This document shows positions 38,401 to 47,108 of a stretch of DNA of 64,000 nucleotides, piece after piece. The DNA comes from Thermotoga sp. SG1 (GTDB taxonomy: Bacteria; Thermotogota; Thermotogae; Thermotogales; Thermotogaceae). The position numbers and the translations under genes are program-made. Numbering within the stretch: the stretch's first letter is position 1; each line of letters opens with the position of its first letter. Where the stretch lies: contig NZ_LNDD01000002.1 in NCBI RefSeq assembly GCF_002865985.1, positions 92,563 to 156,562 on the forward strand, given 5' to 3'. The notes beneath the pieces were generated by a model. The model was not told the DNA's origin and ran no database searches. It was given only the letters and a program-made list of their open reading frames with translations.

Positions 38401-38462
38401 TCTTTCCTTGAGATAGTGTAGGGAAGTAATTCTGAAAGCATTCTCCACAGTTTTCCCTTCAC
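35436..38462 (-). CDS. Alpha-mannosidase, GH38
   Basis: 1008 residues without a signal peptide, so cytoplasmic. GH38 motifs: HLVGHAHIDYAWLWPVEETKRK with the metal-binding His and Asp near 251-261, and GGMWVESDCNVPSLESL with the likely nucleophile Asp near 340-350. The N-terminal alpha-mannosidase-only domain and C-terminal beta domains fit the family's usual length. Members release alpha-mannose from oligosaccharides using Zn or Co. The GTG at 38462 is eight bases after AGGAGG. It is the last gene of the run LacI, binding protein, two permeases, GH130, GH38, so it should degrade what that ABC system imports. Confidence 0.93.
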   Translation of the reverse strand: MKGKLWRMLSELLPYTISRKEKLKDWSFSSGLEEKTVTPPFEWDVNSAPVWFRKDLEPFSVAEGQRAYLELWFGGETLVLVDGKPYGEINEYHRTLNITPLADGKPHTIEAQVVPRGLFGKPEKPVFSEAFFVVVDEELMRVVKTLELVIKAAEVIDDKALSKKLLDISEEFLSKIWTPRDTETYLKTAPMDPGIADEIKNTWSAPEFREFSGALLPDELRKSIIDEFERFKEKLKKLKEEYPSAGVVHLVGHAHIDYAWLWPVEETKRKILRTFANSVLLSTLYPEFVYTQSSAQMYEDLKKNSPELFEVVKKLVEEGRWEPVGGMWVESDCNVPSLESLIRQFYYGQKFFEKEFGKKSRVCWLPDVFGFSWVLPQILRGAGIEYFVTTKLNWNDTNEFPYDLCRWRGIDGSEVLFFSFKNPNEGYNGKIDPDTIYKTWNNFRQKDLTNKILLSFGHGDGGGGPTEEMLENYRIMKQIPGIPHLEMGTVESFFEKMNIDGDLPVWDGELYLEIHRGTYTSQSRVKKLHKEAEDGLYLAELISAFTDSDFSEEIDDLWKAVLRNEFHDILPGSSIREVYEDAEKELTFVKERAEKIVRESIDSLRVEDENTLTLLNVSSFPKRFCFELNEDLNLSFQGKSLLKQRTHDGKYVYFLDAEIAPFSKIELEVQKSTTEKLATKDERPFMENEYMKVEVNEDGTIQIYDKELDRYIFEEKGNILKLHKNIPLYWDNWDIAEGVEKTGYTLKAKSVEKIEFGPVREVVRVEYEAEGSKIKQYYILWRKSRKLDIKTQIDWHTRRALLRAYFPTTVLSRKARFDISGGFIERPTHRNTSFEKARFEVPFHRWMDLSQTDFGVAILNDGKYGGSAHQNVMALSLIKAGIFPDFLCDEGKHEFTYSIYVHPGDDLRDVVKEAEELNKPLLAVSGRLDIPSSFLEVFPQNFKLTSLRKVKGKIVIRLVEIFGTSGKLSVKIPWKEKIYLTNLLEEERKEVSFPLSYRPFKIYTFVVE

Positions 38463-38477
38463 GTTGAAAGCCTCCTG

Positions 38478-39368
38478 TCATTCTCTACACCACTTCATCA
38501 CTTTTTCCACGGGAATTGTGGCAAGGGCAATGCAGTTGTCCGCTGCACCGTAGTACACGTAGTAGTAGCCGTTGTATTCTATCATCGCATCACTGAAGAC
38601 CACGTTTGGAACACCGCCAAATTTTTCCCAGTCTTCTTCTGGTTCAAGGATCGGCTCTTTCGATCTCTTTATCACCTTTGTGGGGTCCTCCAGGTCAAGC
38701 AACATGAAACCAAGACGATAGATTGGCCGGGAGGTTCCCGTGTTCTGAACACCATGGTACAGGACAAGCCATCCGTACTCGGTCTTTATCGGAGGTGCAC
38801 CAACTCCTATTTTCAGGTCATCCCACATTCCCTGACGTGGAGATGCGATCTTCACGAAGTTGTCCCAGTGTACGAGATCGTCTGAGAAGGCAAGCCATAT
38901 ATCAGGTGGTATTCTGTGAAACATGACGTACTTTCCGTTGATCTTTTCTGGAAACAGCGCAGCATCTTTGTTGTCTATATCCGGTATCACAACTCCATAT
39001 CTTTTCCAGGTGATGAAGTTTTTCGTCGACGCCATGGCGATTCTCACGCCACGAGGCGAGTAGGCAGTATAGACCATGTAGTATTCATCACCGATTTTTG
39101 TGATCCTGGGGTCCTCGACTCCGTAGAGCTCGTCGTCACTCTTTGGTGAGAAGACAGGCTTTTCGAACTTGTTGAAGTGGATTCCGTCGGTGCTCACAGC
39201 GTAGCCGATCCTTGAAACCATGTCCTCTCCTTGAGCTCTGTAGAGCATGTGGAAGAGTTCTCCGTCGTACACCACAGCCGGGTTGAAAACAAATCGGCTT
39301 TCCCAGAGAAAGTACGGAGAAGGTTCCAGAATGGGATTCGCCGGGTGTCTTTCGAGTTTAAGCTCCAT
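38478..39368 (-). CDS. Glycoside phosphorylase GH130, probable mannoside phosphorylase
   Basis: 296 residues, five-bladed propeller type. It begins LERHPANPILEPSP and shows FNPAVVYDGELFHMLYRAQ near 28-46 and GVEDPRITKIGDEYYMVYTAY near 87-107, in which the Asp of EDPR is the usual proton donor of the family. GH130 enzymes use phosphate to split beta-mannosides such as mannosyl-glucose or mannosyl-GlcNAc, giving mannose 1-phosphate. Alongside an alpha-mannosidase this suggests use of mannose-containing oligosaccharides such as N-glycan-like or mannan fragments. The ATG at 39368 follows AGGAGGG. Which mannoside is used cannot be told by eye. Confidence 0.88.
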   Translation of the reverse strand: MELKLERHPANPILEPSPYFLWESRFVFNPAVVYDGELFHMLYRAQGEDMVSRIGYAVSTDGIHFNKFEKPVFSPKSDDELYGVEDPRITKIGDEYYMVYTAYSPRGVRIAMASTKNFITWKRYGVVIPDIDNKDAALFPEKINGKYVMFHRIPPDIWLAFSDDLVHWDNFVKIASPRQGMWDDLKIGVGAPPIKTEYGWLVLYHGVQNTGTSRPIYRLGFMLLDLEDPTKVIKRSKEPILEPEEDWEKFGGVPNVVFSDAMIEYNGYYYVYYGAADNCIALATIPVEKVMKWCRE

Positions 39369-39380
39369 GTTCTCCCTCCT

Positions 39381-40199
39381 CTACTTGAAAGACATAGAAA
39401 TTCCCTGTAAAAATTGCTTTCTGAAGATCAAAAAGATGAGAACCATGGGTATCGTCTGAATCACAGACCCTGCCATCAGCGGACCAACGTAGGCGGCGTA
39501 CTCATGGTTGAAAGTGGCTAGAAGAACAGAAAGAGGCATTTTATTGTAGTCTTTTACCACCATGAGGGGCCAAAGGAAGTTGTCCCAGATTCCTATGAAT
39601 GTGAAAAGACCCACGATGGAGAGTGTGCTTCTCGAGAGGGGAATCATCACTTTAAATATTATCCACAGAGTGCTTGCACCGTCAATCTTTGCAGCCTCTA
39701 TGTAATCCTGTGGAATCGTTTTGTAAGACTGCGTTATCATAAAAAGACTCCACGCGCTCATGAGAAAGGGAACGATCATGGCCGGGTAAGTGTTGTAAAG
39801 GCCAAGTTTTCTTATCAACACAAAGAGTGGGATGATGAACATGAAACCTGGAAAGAGCATCTGAAAAATGATGAAATTAAATATGGCGTTGCTTCCTTTG
39901 AATCTGAGTTTTGCCAGGCTGTATCCAATAATTGCTGAGGTCAAGACCACGGAAAAAGTCACAGTGACTGTGACAAAGACACTGTTCAGAAAAGCCCTCA
40001 GAAAGGGACGCTCCATCTTTTCTGCCATTGTAAATATGTACTTGTAATGTTCAAGAGTTATTCTTGTTGGAAAGAACCTGGTGAAGATCTCATCTGCCGG
40101 TTTTATCGATGAGAGAAACAGCCAGATATATGGATAGATCCATATCAAAGCAAGAATCAACATCACTCCGTGAAAGATGACCTCTCTGATCTTCTTCAT
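39381..40199 (-). CDS. Mannoside-locus ABC permease, MalG type
   Basis: 272 residues with six helices; EAA loop EAAKIDGASTLWIIFK near 167-182. It overlaps the MalF-type permease by ATGA (40199-40196). There is no ATPase gene nearby, so a shared CUT1 ATPase is expected. Position between the interrupted binding-protein gene and GH130 points to import of mannose-containing oligosaccharides. Confidence 0.88.
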   Translation of the reverse strand: MKKIREVIFHGVMLILALIWIYPYIWLFLSSIKPADEIFTRFFPTRITLEHYKYIFTMAEKMERPFLRAFLNSVFVTVTVTFSVVLTSAIIGYSLAKLRFKGSNAIFNFIIFQMLFPGFMFIIPLFVLIRKLGLYNTYPAMIVPFLMSAWSLFMITQSYKTIPQDYIEAAKIDGASTLWIIFKVMIPLSRSTLSIVGLFTFIGIWDNFLWPLMVVKDYNKMPLSVLLATFNHEYAAYVGPLMAGSVIQTIPMVLIFLIFRKQFLQGISMSFK

Positions 40200-41068
40200 A
40201 CTATGGTCACCTCTTTTTCAATGACCTTTCTGATAAAGATGACTATCGAGAAGTTTATGAGAGCGGTCATGACCGCTATGGTTGTCGCGTAACTGGGATT
40301 TATCCTCTGAAAGGCGGTGTTGTACATGTAAAGCATGAACGTGAGAGTTCTGTTCATGGGACCGCCACCTGTGATCATGTACGGTTCGGTGAATATACCA
40401 AAGGAGAGGTTCACAGCCAAAATTAAAACAGTTACAATGGCGGGGTTCAAAAGAGGAAGTGTGATCTTCCAAAACTTGATCCATGGAGTTGCACCATCCA
40501 GCTCCGCTGCTTCGTATATGGACTTTGGAATGGCCTGAAGTCCTGAATAAAGAATAAGGCCGTAGTATCCAACGAACTTCCAGGTGACCATGATGGCTAT
40601 AGTCAGCATAGCAAGTTGTGGGTCGGTGAACCAGGGTATTGTGATACCGAAGGTGTTGTACAGGAACCTGTTTATCGGTCCCACCTCTGAAAAGATCCTC
40701 TGGAACATAATGGAGTAGGCAACACCTGAAGAGACATAAGCGACTAAGAAGCTGAGGGTCACAGAGGTTTTGAAATACTTCATTCTGTTCAGAGCGAGTG
40801 CAAACAGGATGGAGGCGACGAACACCATGGGGATGAAGTAGGAAAGAAAATTCATCGTGTTCAGAAAAACTTTCCAGAACATCCTGTCTTCGAAGATCCG
40901 GAAGAAGTTCTGAAGACCTACGAATCTGGGAGATCCCACGAACTTCCATTTGGAAAAAGCAAGAATCAACATCCAGACGAACGGATAGCCCCAGAATATC
41001 GCCGTGTAGAGAAGATATATCGATATCAAACTCCAGCCCAACCCTGCTTCCTTCTTTTTTAGCGACAT
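40196..41068 (-). CDS. Mannoside-locus ABC permease, MalF type
   Basis: 290 residues, six helices, EAA loop YEAAELDGATPWIKFWKITLP near 186-206, and the GGGPMNRT segment common after it. The ATG at 41068 follows AGGAGGG. It lies 39 bases after the binding-protein gene with a terminator-like hairpin in between, and is coupled to the MalG-type gene by an ATGA overlap. If the binding protein is really lost, this permease would have no partner encoded in the locus. Confidence 0.88.
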   Translation of the reverse strand: MSLKKKEAGLGWSLISIYLLYTAIFWGYPFVWMLILAFSKWKFVGSPRFVGLQNFFRIFEDRMFWKVFLNTMNFLSYFIPMVFVASILFALALNRMKYFKTSVTLSFLVAYVSSGVAYSIMFQRIFSEVGPINRFLYNTFGITIPWFTDPQLAMLTIAIMVTWKFVGYYGLILYSGLQAIPKSIYEAAELDGATPWIKFWKITLPLLNPAIVTVLILAVNLSFGIFTEPYMITGGGPMNRTLTFMLYMYNTAFQRINPSYATTIAVMTALINFSIVIFIRKVIEKEVTIV

Positions 41069-41083
41069 TCTATCCCTCCTGAT

Positions 41084-41112
41084 AAAAAAGGTGAGGGGAT
41101 ACTCTCCTCACC
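41084..41112 (-). terminator. Attenuator hairpin after the mannoside binding-protein gene
   Basis: GGTGAGG and CCTCACC (41090-41096, 41106-41112) form a stem which overlaps the stop codon; on the minus strand TTTTTTATC follows. It is the best terminator of the four hairpins placed after binding-protein genes. Confidence 0.8.
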
Positions 41113-42364
41113 AAAGAAGTGCGTTGATCTCTTTAACTGCCTGTTTCAGGGCTTCTTCGGGGGTGGCTTTCAGATACATGAGAGGCTCGATCAGGTACGT
41201 GCTCATGGCGTTCTGAGCATCAATCGTGTTGGTGATCAGTGCCGGAGGAACAGCGTATGCAACCGCTTCTGCTATCTTTGCAAAGTATGGATCCTTCATG
41301 TACTCGGCAAACGTGGGGTTCGTTCCAAGGTCTTCTCTTGCTGGAGGCATCTTTGTGAGTTCAATCCATCTTGCATCGTTTTGGGCATTGGAGAAGACCC
41401 ATTTGATGAATTCGAACGCTTCTTTCTTATGTTTGCAGTGTTTGAACATCACAAGGCCTTTGGTATCGGCAAACGTGTAGACGGGCTTGTCTTCAGGATA
41501 GTTGTCTGGAACAGGAGGTGGTGTCATCACTATGTGCGGATAAACCTCGGGATAGTGCTCTTTCGTGTAGCTCAGATGCCATGGTCCCATGATCTGGCCA
41601 AGGATTGTGCCGTTTTCAAATGGATCCTGTCCCAGATCTACAGCTGTCCAGCCATTTTTGAAGAGGGTGTAGATGAACTCAGCAACGGCCTTTCCGTACT
41701 CGTTGTCGAAAACTGCTTTTCCGTTTTCAATGTAGGGTTTTCCACCGCTTGCTGCGTAGTAGAATGTGATGAAATCAAACCATCTGTCCCATCAGTTTCT
41801 TCCGGCAACGGCTCTTATAACGTACCTTTCCTTGGGGACAACCCACTTTTTGGCTACTTCGTAAACTTCAGAGTAAGTTCTGGGAGGTCTGTCGTAACCC
41901 AGTTCCTTCAAAAGATCTCCTCTCCACCAGAAGAGCATCGGGTTGGAGTAAATGGGTATCACGTAGTAGTGTCCGTTGAGCTTCCAGCCTTCGAGTATGT
42001 TTCTCATTTTCCTTGCATCTGCAAGTTTCCAGAACTCTTCTCCGAACTCTTCATCGAAGGCAACCAGAACGTCTAGTTCTTCTGCGAGTTGAGCTGCAAA
42101 ACCACTGAAGATGTTGGTACAGATATCAGGAGCGTTTCCAGCAGCGATGGCGTTCAGGATGGCCTCTTCAGAACTTCCAGCCGCTGGTATAACGGACCAC
42201 TCGATCTGAACATCCGGATGCTCTGCGTTCCACTTTTCAACGAGGGCTTTCCAGAAGGCCTCCTGGTTTGGATTTGGAGCCGTCCAGAACACGATCTTTT
42301 TGACGTCAGCTAGTGCAAAGACCGAAAGAACTACCAGAATGATGAAAAGAACCCTTTTCCACAT
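41108..42364 (-). pseudogene. Sugar-binding protein gene interrupted by an in-frame TGA
   Basis: A CUT1 solute-binding protein, 418 codons from ATG 42364 (AGGAGGG seven bases upstream). The signal peptide MWKRVLFIILVVLSVFALA is followed by DVKKIVFWTAPNPNQEAFW and typical lobes such as WNAEHPDVQIEWSVIPAAG. After GRN the frame meets TGA at 41794-41792, then continues WDRWFDFITFYYAASGG in the same frame to 41108 with no other stop. Trp is plausible there (TGG to TGA). The rest shows no decay, so the change is very recent, an error, or a read-through codon. Without it the product would be truncated after 190 residues. It is between lacI and the permeases and should bind a mannoside. Confidence 0.8.
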
Positions 42365-42393
42365 AACGATCCCTCCTCTATGAAAGGTTGTAG

Positions 42394-43380
42394 TCATTTC
42401 GTGCTTTTTCTCTTTACAAATTGAGTGAAGACGAGGGTTCGAAGAGGATGAGGATTCACCTTCGTCAACAACTCATGTAAGCGCTTACATGCAACGCAAC
42501 CCATTTCGTATTTGAATACCCTCAAAGTGGTCAACGGTGGATCGAAATTTTCTGCGTCAACGATATCGTCGAAACCCACAACGGAAACGTCATTTGGAAT
42601 TTTCAAGCCGTGTTCTTTGAGTCGTTTGATCACCCAGAAGGCAATACTGTCGTTGGATGTAAAGATGGCCTCGGGTGTTCCGTAAGAGTTCAGCATTATG
42701 TCTACAATTTTTCTCGTACCTTCTTCTGTATCATCGCACTCATAAAAACGAGGCATCAATCCAGATTTTTCCATGGCATCTTTGTAGCCGTCGTATCTCA
42801 TCTTGAAACCATACGGCTGAAGCGGTCCGTGGATGTGTACGATCTTTTTGAACCCTCTGGATATGAGGTAATTCGTTGCGTAAACAGCACCGTCGTATCC
42901 GTCGCTTATCACACAATCCACTCTCTCACCGGGTATGTAGTGATCCACAAGTACAAAGGGTTTCTTCTTGGATTTCACTTCTCTTATGAACTCCCTCGTG
43001 ACGTCTCCTCCCACGAATATGTATCCATCTGCGTCAACGTATTTCGAAAATTCTTCAAGAAATTTCAACTCTACTTTTATTCCCAATTTCTCACAATTTT
43101 CCTCAATGGCTTTTATTATCACCCCGTAGAACTCACCGAGAATCCCTCTGGTTTGAAGGGGTGAGAGAATTCTTTTACTGGCGAAGATATAAGCGTGGAA
43201 CAGTTTTCCCTTCGAAGCGAGGATTTTCGCCGAGATTTCTGGCCTGTATCCAAGTTCTTCTATTGCTTTCCAGACTCTGTATCTGGTTCTTTCAGAAACG
43301 TATCCTGATCCGTTTATCACCCGTGAGACCGTGGCGATGGAAACTCCTGCAAGTTTTGCGACATCTTCTATTGTTGGCAA
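42394..43380 (-). CDS. LacI-family regulator of the mannoside locus
   Basis: 328 residues from a TTG at 43380, seven bases after GGGGGTG. N-terminal helix-turn-helix PTIEDVAKLAGVSIATVSRVING is textbook LacI (named here by its key part VAKLAGVSIATVSRVI, residues 7-22), with hinge GYRPEISAKILAS. The sugar-binding domain spans about 62-325 with GFDDI near 276. Perfect palindromes TGTAAGCGCTTACA lie just upstream of its own start and inside its 3' coding region, so it likely represses itself and the transporter genes 30 bases downstream. The effector is probably a mannose-containing sugar by context only. Confidence 0.92.
   Translation of the reverse strand: MPTIEDVAKLAGVSIATVSRVINGSGYVSERTRYRVWKAIEELGYRPEISAKILASKGKLFHAYIFASKRILSPLQTRGILGEFYGVIIKAIEENCEKLGIKVELKFLEEFSKYVDADGYIFVGGDVTREFIREVKSKKKPFVLVDHYIPGERVDCVISDGYDGAVYATNYLISRGFKKIVHIHGPLQPYGFKMRYDGYKDAMEKSGLMPRFYECDDTEEGTRKIVDIMLNSYGTPEAIFTSNDSIAFWVIKRLKEHGLKIPNDVSVVGFDDIVDAENFDPPLTTLRVFKYEMGCVACKRLHELLTKVNPHPLRTLVFTQFVKRKSTK
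42474..42491. promoter_or_regulatory. LacI operator inside lacI coding sequence
   Basis: CATGTAAGCGCTTACATG is a perfect 18-base palindrome with the central CG of LacI-family sites. It encodes CKRLH near the end of LacI and lies about 110 bases before the binding-protein gene, sharing its core with the site at 43394-43407. Confidence 0.85.
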
Positions 43381-43393
43381 TCTCTACACCCCC

Positions 43394-43407
43394 TGTAAGC
43401 GCTTACA
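43394..43407. promoter_or_regulatory. LacI operator upstream of lacI
   Basis: TGTAAGCGCTTACA, a perfect 14-base palindrome, sits between the lacI -10 and its start codon, at about +6 to +19. It fits autorepression. Confidence 0.87.
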
Positions 43408-43412
43408 TAAAC

Positions 43413-43442
43413 TTTATACAAAAAATTCCCATGTTAAATCAA
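43413..43442 (-). promoter_or_regulatory. lacI promoter
   Basis: On the minus strand TTGATT (43437-43442), 18 bases, TATAAA (43413-43418). The operator follows directly. Confidence 0.7.
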
Positions 43443-43519
43443 GCCCCATTTTTTGCGAATATCTGTCAATATGTCCAAACAGAAGAAATTATTTCGTTTT
43501 ATGTTCAAAAATCGCAGTT

Positions 43520-43553
43520 TTACAAAAAATAAAAGCCCCCTTGTGGGGGGCCT
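43520..43553 (-). terminator. Terminator after rny
   Basis: On the minus strand GCCCCCCACAAGGGGGC is followed by TTTTATTTTTT. It ends the recA-rny operon. Confidence 0.9.
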
Positions 43554-43555
43554 TT

Positions 43556-45082
43556 TTACTTTGCGTAAGCGACGCTTCTTTTCTCTCTTATGACCACTAC
43601 CTTCAGCACACCTGGATATTCTAGTTCCTCCTCTATCTTCTTTGAAATGTCATAAGCGAGTTTTTCAGCGAGTGCATCGTCCACTTTGTCCGGTTCAACT
43701 ATCACCCTTATTTCTCTTCCCGCTTGAATAGCGTATGCTTTTTCAACATACTTGAAACTCTTTGCAATTTCCTCGAGTTTCATAAGTCGTTTTATGTAAT
43801 TTTCCAGGCTTTCTCTTCTTGCACCTGGTCTTGCGGCGGACAGTGCATCGGCAGCTGCCACGAGCACCGCTTCTGGTGTTCTTGGATCTTCTTCTCCGTG
43901 GTGACTGAGTATCATGTTGATGATGTCTTCTTTTTCGCCGTATCTTCTGGCAAGTTCTGCCCCTATGGTGGTGTGCGATCCTTCGAGTTCCTGATCCACC
44001 GCTTTTCCTATGTCGTGGAGCAGTCCACCCCTTCTTGCTTTGTCAGCGTTCAGGCCGAGTTCTGAAGCCATGTAACCGGCAAGAAGAGCAACCTCTATGG
44101 AATGGTACAGAACGTTCTGACCGTAACTTGTTCTGTATTTGAGTTTTCCGAGGAGCTTCACGAGTTCCGGGTGGAGTCCCATAACTCCTGCCTTGAACGT
44201 GGCTTCCCGTCCTGCCTCCTTTATGGCCTTCTCAACTTCCTGTTTTGCCTTTTCGTACATCTCCTCTATCCTTGCAGGATGTATTCTACCATCTGCTACG
44301 AGTTTTTCCAGAGTGATGCGGGCGATCTCCCTTCTGAGGGGATTGAAACAGGAAAGCACAACCACTTCTGGTGTGTCGTCTATTATCAGATCGACGCCTG
44401 TGATCTTTTCAAAGGTCCTGATGTTTCTTCCTTCCCTTCCTATGATTCTCCCTTTCATATCATCGGATGGAAGAGAAACGGTGGAAACAGTGATTTCTCC
44501 CACATAATCTGGTGCGTATCTTTGTACGGCAAACGCTATGACTTTTTTTGCTTCTTTTTCGGCTTCCTCTTCTACCTGCTCTTTCATCTCTTTGTAGAGC
44601 TTTGCAAGGTCGTGTTCGTATCTCTGTCTTGCTTCCTCCAGAATCAACTCCCTTGCCTCTTCAACGGTCATACCCGCGAGTTTGTTGAGTTCCTCGTCTA
44701 TTCGTTTTTCTTTTTCCTCCACTTCTTTCATCTTCTCTTCCAGGATTGCTTTCATCTCCTCGATATGGGTTTCTCTCTTTTCCAGATTCTCTTCCTTTCT
44801 GGTGAGAAGTTCTTCTCTTTTTAGAAGCCTTTCCTCGAGTGATCTGAGTTCTTCTTCCTTTCGTGCTCTTTCCCTTTCGAACTCTTCCCTCAATCTGTGA
44901 ACTTCTTCTCTACCTTCTACGATGGCCTTTTTCTTTATCTCGTTTGCTTCCTTTTCTGCTTTTTCGAGAATGGACTTTGCGTCTTTTTCTGCCTTTTTGA
45001 GTTTTTGATTTATCTGATAGCTTGCGATTAGATATCCCACCAGAAGTCCTCCGACACCCGCGAGTACATACCACAACATCAT
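43556..45082 (-). CDS. rny: Ribonuclease Y
   Basis: Membrane-bound endoribonuclease that begins mRNA decay. 508 residues, standard for the family: an N-terminal membrane helix (about 4-20), a long Glu/Lys/Arg coiled coil (about 25-180), a KH domain with [21 protein letters not shown] near 213-233, and an HD domain with [11 protein letters not shown] near 353-363 whose His-Asp pair is the metal site. The ATG at 45082 overlaps the recX stop as ATGATG, with GGAGGTG upstream, so the genes are coupled. Placement after recA-recX is common in Thermotoga relatives. Confidence 0.95.
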   Translation of the reverse strand: MMLWYVLAGVGGLLVGYLIASYQINQKLKKAEKDAKSILEKAEKEANEIKKKAIVEGREEVHRLREEFERERARKEEELRSLEERLLKREELLTRKEENLEKRETHIEEMKAILEEKMKEVEEKEKRIDEELNKLAGMTVEEARELILEEARQRYEHDLAKLYKEMKEQVEEEAEKEAKKVIAFAVQRYAPDYVGEITVSTVSLPSDDMKGRIIGREGRNIRTFEKITGVDLIIDDTPEVVVLSCFNPLRREIARITLEKLVADGRIHPARIEEMYEKAKQEVEKAIKEAGREATFKAGVMGLHPELVKLLGKLKYRTSYGQNVLYHSIEVALLAGYMASELGLNADKARRGGLLHDIGKAVDQELEGSHTTIGAELARRYGEKEDIINMILSHHGEEDPRTPEAVLVAAADALSAARPGARRESLENYIKRLMKLEEIAKSFKYVEKAYAIQAGREIRVIVEPDKVDDALAEKLAYDISKKIEEELEYPGVLKVVVIREKRSVAYAK

Positions 45083-45549
45083 CGTTCACCTCCATCTATT
45101 TGATCGAGAATTTCCTCGATCTGAGAAATCTCGAACCCTCTTTTGTAGAGGTAGTCTTTCATTTCCTGACGACTTTCAAAACGTGTTTTCAATCTCTTCA
45201 ACTCTTCAGAAAAATCAATCTCAGAGAGAGCTTTTTCTATCGCCTTTTCGGATGTTTCTTCGTCCACTCCGAGTGATCTCAGTTTCATCTTCACGATCTT
45301 CGGTCCAAAGAGTTTCAAACGGATCTCGTCCACTGCGAAAAGATAAGCAGCCTTCTCATCGTCAATGTAACCCTGCTTTTTCAATGTGGCGATCGTGTTT
45401 TCAACCTCTTCATCAGAAAAACCCTGGTTTTTCAAACGATTTCTCAGTTCGTTTTCAAACCTGACGCGATATTTTAAAAGTCTCAAAGCGTACTTAAGAG
45501 GATTCGTCTGCTTTCTCTGGTTCCTCCTCCGTTTGCCGTAGTAAGCCAT
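45079..45549 (-). CDS. recX: Regulatory protein RecX
   Basis: Small helical protein that modulates RecA filaments. 156 residues with three-helix repeats: [24 protein letters not shown] near 22-45, [20 protein letters not shown] near 49-68, and [19 protein letters not shown] further on. This is the RecX pattern. Its start lies inside the recA 3' end (56-base overlap), an arrangement that ties RecX synthesis to RecA translation. It overlaps rny at its stop. Confidence 0.92.
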   Translation of the reverse strand: MAYYGKRRRNQRKQTNPLKYALRLLKYRVRFENELRNRLKNQGFSDEEVENTIATLKKQGYIDDEKAAYLFAVDEIRLKLFGPKIVKMKLRSLGVDEETSEKAIEKALSEIDFSEELKRLKTRFESRQEMKDYLYKRGFEISQIEEILDQIDGGER

Positions 45550-46549
45550 ATTTTTCCTTTATTCTCCTTTCGATTTCCTCCGCTATCTGTGGATTTTCCT
45601 TGAGGAACTGAACGACGTTGGATCCACCCTGTCCCAGGGAGATTTCTTCTCCTTTCAGTGTGGTGTAGTAGTACCAGCTGCCCTTTCTGGTTATGACTTC
45701 CTCATCCACTCCGAGATTGAACAGTTCGTACTCTCTGTCGATACCTTTTCCGTAGATGATGTAAGTTTGGGCCGTTTTAAACGGGGGTGCTACTTTGTTC
45801 TTCACGATCTTTACGCTTACCACGTTGCCTATGACGTCTTTTCCTTCCTTGATCGCTTCTCCTCTTCTGACCTCAAGTCTCATGGTTGCGTAGAACTTCA
45901 GGGCAAGTCCACCGGTTGTCGTTTCAGGGCTTCCAAACATGACGCCTATCTTCATCCTTATCTGGTTTGTAAATATGACAACTGCTTTCGATTTGTTCAC
46001 ACTCCCTGCGATCTTCCTCAGCGCCTGTGACATGAGACGTGCCTGAAGTCCCACCTGCATGTCTCCCATGGCACCTTCTATCTCGGCTCTGGGTACCAGT
46101 GCGGCGACGGAATCAACAACGATGAGGTCCACAACACCGCTTCTCACGAGTTCGTCTACTATTTCAAGAGCTTGCTCTCCGTGATCGGGTTGGGATATGA
46201 GGAGACTTTTCAGATCTACTCCAAGGCTTTTCGCATACACGGGATCGAGAGCGTGTTCTGCGTCTATGAAAGCAGCCACACCACCCATTTTCTGGGCTTC
46301 CGCTATAGCGTGAAGTGCCAGTGTGGTCTTTCCGCTGGATTCCGGTCCGAAGATCTCCACGATCCTTCCCCTTGGGTATCCTCCAACGCCGGTTGCGATG
46401 TCGATCGCGATGGAACCCGTTGGAATGACCTCCACAGGCTGAACCTGGGTTTCGTCACCCAGTATCATTATGGAACCTTTGCCAAAGGTTTCTTCTATCC
46501 TCTTCAAAGCCTTCTCCAGTACACTCTTTTTCTGTTTTTCTTCAGCCAT
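45494..46549 (-). CDS. recA: Recombinase RecA
   Basis: Strand-exchange ATPase for recombination and repair. 351 residues with Walker [14 protein letters not shown] near 68-80, Walker [16 protein letters not shown] near 143-157, loop-2 region [22 protein letters not shown] near 206-227 and the C-terminal acidic tail [11 protein letters not shown]. The ATG at 46549 overlaps the thpR stop by eight bases. I see no obvious SOS box upstream because the gene is deep in an operon that seems to begin at or before the RodZ-like gene. Confidence 0.97.
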   Translation of the reverse strand: MAEEKQKKSVLEKALKRIEETFGKGSIMILGDETQVQPVEVIPTGSIAIDIATGVGGYPRGRIVEIFGPESSGKTTLALHAIAEAQKMGGVAAFIDAEHALDPVYAKSLGVDLKSLLISQPDHGEQALEIVDELVRSGVVDLIVVDSVAALVPRAEIEGAMGDMQVGLQARLMSQALRKIAGSVNKSKAVVIFTNQIRMKIGVMFGSPETTTGGLALKFYATMRLEVRRGEAIKEGKDVIGNVVSVKIVKNKVAPPFKTAQTYIIYGKGIDREYELFNLGVDEEVITRKGSWYYYTTLKGEEISLGQGGSNVVQFLKENPQIAEEIERRIKEKYGLLRQTEEEPEKADESS

Positions 46550-47105
46550 GTCTGATCAATCCTCCTTCGAAATGACATTCGTAAAGTGCTCTGTAAATGG
46601 GGCCCGAAGGTGTCAGTGTGGAGGAATAAATCTTAAAACTGTCCACCGCCACCTCAACGGGGGAAAAATCGATGTCTTCAACCAGTTTTTCCCACTTGTC
46701 AGGATAGTACTTCACCCTGCCTATAGTGATGTGAGGTATGAACTTCTCTTCAAAAGAAAAACCATGATGTGAAAGCTCGTATCTCAGCTCCTCGTACAAC
46801 CTGTTGAGACGATCTGCGTTTTCCACTCCAAGCCAGAAGACCCGGGGAGCTTTTCCCCTTCTGAAATATCCAAAACCTTTCACCGTGAAGGAAAACGAAG
46901 GGAACCCTCTCACACGCCTACAAAGATGCTCTGCTATCTCGGAAACTTTCTGCTCAGTGACTTCCCCAAGAAAAAAGAGGGTGAGATGCAGGTTCTCTTC
47001 GGAAACCCAATTTGCACCAAAACCTCTTCTCATGAGTTTTTCAATAACTTCAGAGGCCTGTTTTTTGACCTCATCGTTCACATCGATGGCAATGAAGGTT
47101 CTCAT
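46542..47105 (-). CDS. thpR: RNA 2',3'-cyclic phosphodiesterase (2'-5' RNA ligase family)
   Basis: 187 residues with both HxTx motifs of the 2H phosphoesterase superfamily: [10 protein letters not shown] near 40-49 and [11 protein letters not shown] near 129-139. These His residues open 2',3'-cyclic phosphate ends of RNA or, in reverse, join 2'-5' ends; the cellular substrate is not known for most members. The ATG at 47105 directly follows the pgsA stop region, and the 3' end overlaps recA. Usual length and no oddities. Confidence 0.92.
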   Translation of the reverse strand: MRTFIAIDVNDEVKKQASEVIEKLMRRGFGANWVSEENLHLTLFFLGEVTEQKVSEIAEHLCRRVRGFPSFSFTVKGFGYFRRGKAPRVFWLGVENADRLNRLYEELRYELSHHGFSFEEKFIPHITIGRVKYYPDKWEKLVEDIDFSPVEVAVDSFKIYSSTLTPSGPIYRALYECHFEGGLIRHG

Positions 47106-47108
47106 GTA

